From Symsagittifera roscoffensis (taxonomy: Eukaryota; Xenacoelomorpha; Acoela; Convolutidae), in contig NC_087069.1 of assembly GCF_963678635.1 (NCBI RefSeq), positions 23,982,303 to 24,046,302 on the forward strand: a DNA stretch of 64,000 nt, written 5' to 3'. The notes under the pieces were generated by a model. It was not told the DNA's origin and made no database searches. It worked only from the letters and a program-made list of their open reading frames with translations. How positions within the stretch are numbered: position 1 is the stretch's first letter; each line of letters begins with the position of its first letter. This document shows positions 55,960 to 64,000 of the stretch, piece after piece. Made by a program: the position numbers and the translations under genes.

Positions 55960-58900
55960 ACACTATATCATTTGGTAACTATGATAGTTACTTTAAATCA
56001 CCATTGCATAAATTCAGTTCATCATTGTTTTGAAAAAAGTCCTTCATCGAAAGATTCAACAAAAGATACTCACAATTGTCAACTTGAACAATGGAATTAT
56101 GGAAAAAAATTTTTAATTTCTGGCGCCGACTCGGACATTAACCGTCAGTTTGGTGACTGTAACATTCTGGATGCAATTGCCGAAAAGTTTATCCAAAAAA
56201 AGTACGACAAGTTATCAAAGATTCTTGAAGAGATGCTCGCAGGGACGGATAAGTGGATCGTTTCTGATGTTCTTCGTCAGATATCTGTGCGGGGACAATC
56301 AGAAAAAGCTACAATTTTAGCAGTAAGTAACTTTTCACAAATTTATCATTTTCAGTCAAAAAACATTCTTTACGTTGATTAATTCAACTTCAATTACGTT
56401 CAATTACGTTCATCTTTACGTTCAATTAAAATTCAACTTTCAATAAAAATTATATCCAATTGGGACAACACAACACTGTTTAGGCTCGCGTAATGCAACT
56501 CGTAATTCTTCGTGGCTCAAGAGAAATGCCTTGGACCAAGACTCGGAAGGAGCTAGTAAAATGTTTCTTCGGTCCAATGTTCATACCTGACGAAGTTGAT
56601 CCTTATAAAGCGCTCAAAGCAACCGAAACTTCATTTTCATTTGAACAGTGCGGCACTCAATCAAACCTACCTCAAACATTGGAAGAGTCAAGACACGTTT
56701 CCAGGATAATGAAACGATCAAAATTTATGTTTATAACAGCTGACAACTCCCAACAACTATAGGGACAAGTGCTGAAACTGATACGACAAAAAAAATTCAA
56801 ATAAGCACGTTTGTTAAATTGATTCGACAATCCGCATTCAGCCGTAAAAAGACGTATTCTGGGTATAGAAAGAATGACACAAATGTCTTACGAGTTTTAG
56901 CGATGGAACTATTTTCTAAAAGAGGTTCAACGAAGGATTTTGAGTTTTGCTTGGGCATCGCTTGTAAAACTGGAAACGTAGAAGAAGTGATCAACATTAT
57001 CCGGAAAAGACTACAACTGATTGGCCTCGGACATAATTTAGTACCCTCAATGAGAAATGTCCAACGATCAACAGCAAGCCTTGTAAATCACTTTTTGGCC
57101 TTGTGCAAACCACAGAAGTCCTTCTCTGGATTCAGAACGGACTTGGTTGCATGTATACAACTAGCTGTTTTTCTATTGTTTAAAACAGAAAACATCAACA
57201 ACGTTAAAGTCAATATTTGGGGTGACGGTTGTGAAATTGGTGGCACAGAAGTTACGAGAATGGCTTTTAGACTACTTTCTGAAGATATTAGCGCCCAATC
57301 TGCTACGAGCGTCTTCTGCTTCGCAGGTACTCCTTTTCCTAAAATCATTTTAAAATCATTTCTTCACAAGTTTTTTTCTCAACTTGAGACTAAAATGCTT
57401 TTTTAGCTTATCGAGGAAAAGACTCAAGGTTTGCGATGGAGTTGAACTTGGGACCGAGTGTTGTCGGATGTCAAGAGTCAGGGTGGTTATTCCAGCAAAC
57501 AAATCAGTTGAAAAATTTGGGAGCGAAATTGACGTACAGTGGAGATACCCCGTTTCTCCATCGACTGATACTGGGCTCCGGAAACGACCTGTCTACAGAT
57601 TACCCTTCTAAGATGGCACTTTATGTAGAAGACGAACGTTTTCTACCTTCCCTTTGCGACAAAATAACTGGTCGAAGAACGGATGTAAAGATTCCATTTC
57701 GCACGAATATTCCTGAAACTTCTCTAGTTTTCCTTAATGACGTGAGATGCATTTGCCCAGATGCCACGCACATGCTCACTCGATGCGTTGAAAGTGACCT
57801 GAGAAAAATGGCTCAAAAAATTATCAACGACAAAAGTCCGTTCGAAATGGAGTTTCTTCACCGCTTTGAACAGAATCTGTCAAGTCGTGATGCCAAGAGA
57901 CCCGTCTTCCAATTTACAAGAACTGCGAAAAATGCGCAACAAGTTGGAACTGTTGGAGCGGTATCGTTATCTAGAAGTGGTGCCTTAACTGTTATCGCGG
58001 ACAAAGATTAGTTGAAGGTATGCTAAATTACCATTTTAATGTATCCTCATAAATTCAATTTTACAATGTTACAATTTACAATGTTACAATTTAGGATGCC
58101 AAGTTTGGAACAATAACCGACCTATATGATGGAGTGTGGTGCGATGAAATAGTTAGCGGTACCTCAGATAAAACCGTCGCAAATTCCATTGATGTCCTCA
58201 AAGTATTGCATCCAAATTTGTTCACGAAAGAGGACCCTAAAGCGAAAGGAAAACTTTCTATAACGACTCTGAATGCAAGCGAATTTTTGAGAAAAAGCTT
58301 GAACCGTTGAATTACTATCTTGAGAAGTTCTAAGGAGAGTTTTAACGTAATTGATTTCAATTTTTGGGCGGAAACCTACTATCAAACTTCTTTACTATTA
58401 TTCGCAGAACACGGACTGACGCCATACAAACTCAAGCTGGTGACTATTCCGCAAATTGTTGGAGGACACTTCGTGGTGTCCCCGTGGAACCACAATTGCG
58501 AAGGTCTAGAAAAATCTAACCATCACGCCAGCAAAGATTTTCATACAAGAACAAGGCGTGGAGGCGGAAAAATGTGTAATCATGATCCACTTTTTCTTGA
58601 AAGTTTTTTCTCTTTTTGCAAGCTCCTTCAACGTACTAAAGCAGAAAAAGAAGTGCCTGACGTTTTAGCGAATCTTACGAGTGTTTTCAACGTGTCATTA
58701 GGACAAACTTATCTGGAAATATGCATCGACGCAGAACCGAATCCTCGTATTGCAGTCGGAGAAGTGCTTGCGAAGAATAAGATGTTAACTGGGATGAGAT
58801 TTTACGTACTGGGCTCGTTTGCTGGAACCCCTGCAGTTGATGGAGGAAACAGACACGTGCCTCGTCTAACAGCCCAACTTATGATGGAAAAGTGGATCAA

Positions 58901-59407
58901 GGAACATGGGGGTTCTGTTTATCGAAAAGACACAGCAGAGACTCTCTTATATTCACACTCCAAAACCCCGCATTATTACATAGTTTTGAGGGACGAAAAC
59001 CGATCTTTCAATTAGAACTATGACAACGGAAGAAGTTGATGAATTCTACACGACGCTTAGAAAGGGGCCAAACAAAAAAGAAAAAATTTCAAAGTGAAAG
59101 TGGAACTTCTGATTGTAACAGTGAAAATGGAGAGCGAAGAAACTCGAAAGGAATACGAAAAAAATCACACGCAGCTTTAATTTGTGAGCTTTTTGCTGGA
59201 GGCGATTTTCAGTTCCTCAAAGCTCAATTTATTTTTGATACAATCAAATCTGATTGTGTTCTTGATCCTGAAAACTATATTTTACAGCCAGGATCAAGTT
59301 TCAGAAAGATAAACGTCAATGATGTCCGCCCATTGTTAATGGATCAATGTGGAGGCAAAAAAACTGAAGAAAATGTTTCGGCCATTAGTTCACTACGAAA
59401 ATTTTAG
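55960..59407 (+). pseudogene. Multi-exon transposase-like gene, decayed; family not named
   Basis: Plus-strand exons: about 55,960-56,321 (GADSDINRQFGDC, donor A/GTAAGT), 56,493 to about 56,750, about 56,760-57,326 (donor G/GTACTC), 57,405-58,016, 58,094 to about 59,015, and C-terminal 59,020-59,407. Splice phases join SVFCFA to AYRGKDSRFAMELNLG cleanly. Notable motifs: VNIWGDGCEIGG (Asp 57,224), LTYSGDTPFLHR (Asp 57,544) and SPWNHNCEGLEKSNHHASKD, whose spaced acidic residues and fold order recall RNase H-like DDE transposases. In-frame stops interrupt it near 58,008, 58,306 and 59,013, and frameshifts lie near 56,750 and 59,085. The start is uncertain. I believe this family recurs in Caenorhabditis genomes but cannot name it. 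Confidence 0.55.
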
Positions 59408-59768
59408 AAAATCCAAATGCGAAGAATCCGCTTTATAACTTTTTTCATTTGTCTTTCATTTTTGTTATTATCTCAATTTCCACTAAAACCGTTTCCAAAA
59501 GTTGACAGTGACGTGCAATTTAATTTTGTCCTTCCTAGTTTTGTCCATCAATAAAGATTAATTACATCATATACATATTAATATATATCATACTATGATA
59601 GTATAATAGTTTATAGTATCAATATTAGTATATATTAGTAATATTAGTATAATATTATGGTATAATAGTATTCATATTAATCATATAATATATTATATAC
59701 TCAGTCCAGTCTACAGTGGACTTCAAGTCCATGTAGTCCATGTAAGTTACTTCAAGTATGATATATAT

Positions 59769-59834
<66 letters not shown>

Positions 59835-60293
59835 TTTATGTAATTGCTACATGATGTACTAGTAGTACATTGCTACTAGTTGGTAACTGTTAAAAAGGCT
59901 TTGTCCCGGATTTCGGGCCAGAAAAGAATTCAGTCCTCGGATTTCGGCACCCAATTTTTTTGAGATTACACAAAATAAATTATTGCAAAAAAACGGCCTA
60001 TATCAAAATCAGTAGTTTACAGTAATTTAGCACACTTGTCCAATGCTTTCTCTGTTACCAAGTTTAGTTACACACGTTTAGTTAGTCACATAAGCTTTGA
60101 AACGGCAGGAATAGTATATAACTTTCTCGTGTCTTTTCTCGTAACTTTCTTGTCGGCGAAAAGTTATTGATAACATTGTTTCAAATTTTTTTCCTTTATT
60201 CGTTTATCGCAGCGAAGATTATAGTCCACCTTCAAACTTTCAAAGTTGAACTTAAATTCAACAATTGTTACAAGTTAATTTTCTTATTTTCAG
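59408..60293. repeat. Intergenic AT-rich DNA with (AT)n microsatellite
   Basis: Between the transposase-like gene and the JmjC gene. It holds imperfect ATATTAGTA repeats (59,560-59,700) and a pure (AT)n run at about 59,777-59,831. It also holds two CGGATTTCGG phrases (59,905-59,955), related to those in the nearby palindromes. No coding signal. Confidence 0.6.
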
Positions 60294-60299
60294 TAAGAA
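60285..60299 (+). promoter_or_regulatory. Probable trans-splice acceptor before the JmjC gene
   Basis: TTATTTTCAG ends at 60,293, six bases before the ATG at 60,300. An acceptor just upstream of a start codon without a matching donor nearby is typical of spliced-leader addition in nematodes. Confidence 0.45.
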
Positions 60300-61514
60300 A
60301 TGCCAAATCGTCAGAGAAGAGAAACTGACAAAACCTGCACTGGTAAGTAATTAAGTGTAAATTAGAATGGTTAAGCCATCATTCAGTTGAACTACAGTTA
60401 TGATTGGTCTTAAACAAAATACAGTTTGTGTTTTTGAGTGAATTTAAAGTTCATTTGATTGATTTTTTGATTGACAAAAACCTCTAGATTGCATTATAAA
60501 GAAAAATAAATTATTTAAATACTGAAATATTGACCGTCAAGTGTGACAATCATTGTCATGATACGGCCCGTATAACCGGGTTATAATAAATTACTGAAAC
60601 CGATTCGTGACCGTCACGAATCATTGTCGTGAATGAATTCGTAATTCACGAATTCGTGACGAATCACTGAAATCAACCATATTAGAACAACCGATATTTA
60701 CAGGAAAACGGCATGCATGTAACCTGGTAATCAACAAAACTTTTATTGGTTTTTCCAGAAGCCAGTACTGTAATTAAATTACATCATGTTATTAATCAAT
60801 AATCATTCACATATTAGAATTTTGCTTCCATCATCCCATGATATATCAGTGATAAACTATAACTTTTTTAGAATGTCGTAAAGTCTTTCACTCTACCGGC
60901 ACGCCCAACCGCCACAGAAGACTAAACGTTTGCCGAGCTAAGCAGGTCAAACGAAAGAGCATGCTCCGATGCATGTTTTGCGGTGTGCCCGAATCTTCTT
61001 GGTTCGCGAACATCTATGCAGTTGCTGAACATGCATTGAGTCCCTACTGCTGGAACAAAATCAGGAGCAATCTTGTACGAGGAGTCGAAGCACATTTTCT
61101 GGCGCCAACACGAACAAACTTTGATGCAGTCGTGAGAACATGGAAAGGCTGCAAAAAAGCGTTTTCCCTGGCTGATAGACGTCGAAGCAAGCAGTTTGAA
61201 GACGAAGAGTTTCGGTTTGGTAAGGTTTTGTTAGCCCTCAGGCCTTGGGTTGCTTTTGGCCAACTGAAAAAAATAATTTTGCAATAAAAAATAACCGCTA
61301 TTTTAGTGACTGAAATAAAATAAAAAAATAAAATAATCAATTGCAACTTGAATGTTGAACAGGATTTTCAACCAATTTTTTTTTTGTTATGTAAGATTTT
61401 GGACTCCAAACTTCGGAAGTCATAGTCAATATAGACAAGTTGTGTTTAGACATGGACGCAGTTGACTCCCAGGTGTTTTATTTGCCCAGTCAACTTCAAC
61501 AAGCCAAAAAAAAT

Positions 61515-61736
61515 CAACGAGTTCTCCACTGGCAGGAACAGCACAAATGTTGCCAACAACATCCTGTTCAGTGAACCAAGAAAATGCTGAACTTCCACTG
61601 GAAGAGGAAGAAGAACCTTCAACGAGTTCTCCACTGGCAGGAACATCACAAATGTTGCCAACAACATCCTGTTCAGTGAACCAAGAAAATGCTGAACTTC
61701 CACTGGAAGAGGAAGAAGAACCTTCAACGAGTTCTA
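61515..61736 (+). repeat. 105-bp in-frame tandem repeat in an exon
   Basis: Two near-identical 105-bp units (35 codons) starting at 61,515 and 61,620, plus the first bases of a third at about 61,725, encode STSSPLAGT.QMLPTTSCS, VNQENAELPLEEEEEP. Near identity implies recent duplication. The period keeps the frame. Confidence 0.9.
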
Positions 61737-61913
61737 CGAAAAGTCCGGGACCTACACAGGAAAAGCTTCCTCTTGAAGAGGAAGAACTGTTTGAAACAGC
61801 TGAAATTGACTCTGAAGTTGGGGATGTCTTTAAGTTCAACTTGAATCTTCTTGATAAAGAAGAACAGCAAAGTTCAACTGCAAACAAGGTAACATTGTTA
61901 ATCAATAATCTCG

Positions 61914-62700
61914 AAAAATTCACAAATTTTTTCGAGCTTTTGAGAACGATAAAAAAATTGTAGGCCTGTGAACTGTGGAAAAATGAACTCCATTCTTCAT
62001 TCAAGAAAAATTATTCTCACTAAACGTGCCAAAATCCAGTACTTTGAACAAATTTTTTCGAGCTTTTGAGAACGATAAAAAAGTTGTAGGCATTGGCCTG
62101 TGATAAAAATTGGCAATGTTTTGTCATTTGACACTGGATTCCGGGGCTCATGGCTAAAGGTTTGAACATGAATTCCGAGATCAATTCCTTGCCTAGTTGA
62201 CAGCATTCGAAAGTGCCATGGATTCCGGAGAGATATTCATTAGGCCCGGAATCCATGGCACTTTTGAATGCTGTCAACTATGCAAAAAATTGATCTCGGA
62301 ATTCATGTTCAAACCTTTAGCCATAAGGCCCGGAATTCAGTGTCAAATGACAAAACATTGCCAATTTTTAACACAGGCCAATGCCTACAACTTTTTTATT
62401 GTTCTCAAAAGCTCGAAAAAATTTGTTCAAAAGTACAGGATTTTGGCACGTTTAGTGAAAATAATCACTATTTATGATAGAAATAGAAATGTGATATTTC
62501 TTGAATGAAGAATGGAGTTAATTTTTTTAAATGAAGTCACAACCTACAACTTTTTTATCGTTCTCAAAAGCTCGAAAAAATTTGTTCAAAAGTACAGGAT
62601 TTTGGCACGTTTAGTGAAAATAATCATTATTTATGATAGAAATAGAAATATGATATTTCTTGAATGAAGAATGGAGTTAATTTTTTTAAATGAAGTCACA
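61914..62700. mobile_element. Foldback (inverted-repeat) element inside an intron
   Basis: Two arms of about 240-290 bp (61,986-62,228 and 62,246-62,517) are near-perfect inverted copies around a loop of about 17 bp. Innermost arms read GTGCCATGGATTCCGG and CCGGAATCCATGGCAC. Further copies of the outer-arm sequence (TTTTTTCGAGCTTTTGAGAACGATAAAAAA) lie at 61,926 on the left and, inverted, at 62,547-62,700 on the right. The element sits wholly inside the intron 61,889-62,774 of the JmjC gene and carries no ORF of its own. It is non-autonomous and likely mobilised or duplicated in trans. Confidence 0.85.
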
Positions 62701-64000
62701 ACGCTGGTTCTTTGGGTTTTTTCAAATGGGTTTGACTCACCCGGACAAACTACCCACTTACTTCCTTTTTTCAGCAAGCAAAACAGACTAGAGTGGATTC
62801 TAAGGCCGCTTCTATCTGGCCTTCTGTAAAGATAGTTTTGCCGAGAGACTCACGCAAATTGCATTTGAGGCAACTGGAGAGCTTCACGACTATCCAAGAT
62901 TTACGAAGAGTGTTATCCTGCGTGAGTTTTCATTTTCGTAAAAAATGAAAAGTGTTTCACACAGAAAAAAAATATGTTCACAGGTAAAAATCGCGAAATC
63001 GTTGGTAAGGACAGTTGAAGCGTGACATATCGAAAGTGCCCTTCAGGAAGCAGAGTATTTGAACTCAGAATATGCTGTTTTTGTTCCTGACGCCTTTCGA
63101 TTCAACAACTTCACGTCAAAAGTGTCACAATCAGTCCTCGACAACCCAAACGTCGTGAAGCTTCTTTTGGAAGGTTACAAAAAACCATTAACCCTCCGCT
63201 CGTACGACTCGAATTTCAGGGTTAGTACTACTAACGCTTTAGTACGCTTTCTTTTCAAAAGATTTGCCAACAAAGGTTGCCAGTATAAAATTTTTATCAT
63301 GACCGTCATTCATTCATTCACTGAAAGTTGAGGTTGAAATGTCTCTGGATGATTTTCCGAAATTTTTTCAATTCAATTTCTAATTTCTTACTAAGTTATA
63401 GTATTGAACCATTCCAGGAATAAACAAGGATAATTGATGGAAAAGAGGTGGATCAGTTGTTCAGAAAAACACCTCCCATGTTTTACAACATTATTGACGC
63501 TGATGCCGCAGATCAAAAAAATCACAAAATTTACACAACCGTCATTCCTATCGAGTACCTTGCTGGGACACATTCATTCAAAAAGTTTGCCCGCAGCATA
63601 TCGGCCCAATAAAGAGTCCAACTTTCTTCTCATTTCTCAAGATGGCGCTGTGACAATGTTCCACCAAGATTTTTCCAGCACATCAGTCCTCTATATTCTA
63701 CTGAAAGGATGTAAGACGTTCGTCTTGATAGCCCCGACGAGCATCAACCAGGATCTCTTCAACCAGTTCCTGCAGCAGTCCCGAAGGAAATTTTTCTTCG
63801 GTTCCCATGAAGGCTTGATTATGGGAGGGTGCCAAGCTATCACGCTGAAAGCGCGACAAGGTTTATCATGCCAGCGAATATGATTCATATGGTGGAGACG
63901 ACAGGCGTTTCTGTCGCCTATGGAGTTAACTTCATTTTCAAGAATCATCTTCGTCTGGCCGCTGATACCTTCAAGACAGAACGTGTTCAGAAAACAAAGT

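Larger units (their letters stand above)
60300..64000 (+). pseudogene. JmjC-domain protein, KDM2/7-like, with C2HC fingers (3' end beyond window; lesions)
   Basis: Exons: 60,300-60,342, 60,872-61,219, 61,450-61,888, 62,775-62,921, 62,984-63,004, 63,047-63,220, then 63,418 onward; splice phases fit. N-terminus: TCTECRKVFHSTGTPNRHRR and LRCMFCGVPESSWF with H-x5-C ends, two C2HC-type fingers. Middle: acidic Ser/Glu repeats. C-terminus: JmjC core with iron ligands HQD (63,662-63,670) in AVTMFHQDFSSTSVLYILLK, SINQDLFNQFLQQSRRKFFF, and distal His 63,886 in MIHMVETTGVSVAYGVNFIF. This is the Fe(II)/2-oxoglutarate fold of histone-lysine demethylases. Lesions: a one-base deficit at an A8 tract (61,506-61,513), TAA at 63,421, frameshifts near 63,600 and 63,855. 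Sequencing error cannot be excluded. Confidence 0.7.

Noticed and set aside
1-64000. tRNA or rRNA genes
   Set aside because: None recognised by eye; a tRNAscan/Infernal run would be needed to be certain.

Overview
The window looks like nematode DNA, most likely from Caenorhabditis. It is AT-rich, introns on the right side are short (one is 42 nt), splice acceptors read TTTTCAG, and one gene has an acceptor a few bases before its ATG, as expected for spliced-leader trans-splicing. Almost everything recognisable is mobile-element DNA in decay. The organism call is inference; no rRNA, mitochondrial or other diagnostic gene is present.

Left part (1-23,040 and 26,313-27,626): at least seven fragments of one minus-strand Polinton/Maverick-type protein-primed family B DNA polymerase gene. 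Its N-terminus carries C2H2/C2HC zinc fingers and a cysteine-containing domain, followed by 3'-5' exonuclease and polymerase motifs. The two most complete fragments (1,302-5,110 and 17,713-21,720) share a roughly 600-bp 3' tail holding a small basic plus-strand ORF. Between fragments lie long AT-rich stretches, a candidate plus-strand exon (8,787-9,213) and two unrecognised minus-strand gene remnants.

Middle (21,725-32,140): a tandem duplication. Each unit holds the polymerase N-terminus fused to the same truncated Ty3/gypsy retrotransposon fragment (gag, protease, and reverse transcriptase up to its YVDD box), minus strand. Unit 1 contains a 200-N gap which, judged by unit 2, stands for about 1.15 kb.

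Large block (about 35.7-55.0 kb, minus strand): two diverged, broken copies of what I infer to be one very large LTR retroelement. Reading 5' to 3', the shared order is integrase, acidic linker, macro-like domain, a conserved 0.4-kb spacer, a coiled-coil plus SGNH (GDSL) hydrolase ORF, a very long unrecognised ORF, and a non-coding terminal segment. The right copy (48.3-55.0 kb) has an internal deletion fusing the hydrolase ORF to the end of the long ORF. The left copy (35.7-48.2 kb) keeps the long ORF but lacks most of pol. The macro domain plus SGNH hydrolase cargo in a gypsy-like element is the most interesting signal in the window.

Right end (plus strand): a decayed multi-exon gene with transposase-like features (about 56.0-59.4 kb), then a multi-exon gene with C2HC fingers, an acidic repeat region and a KDM2/7-like JmjC dioxygenase domain (60,300 to beyond the window), also carrying lesions. 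A foldback element of about 0.8 kb sits in one of its introns, and related palindromes cluster at 55.0-55.3 kb.
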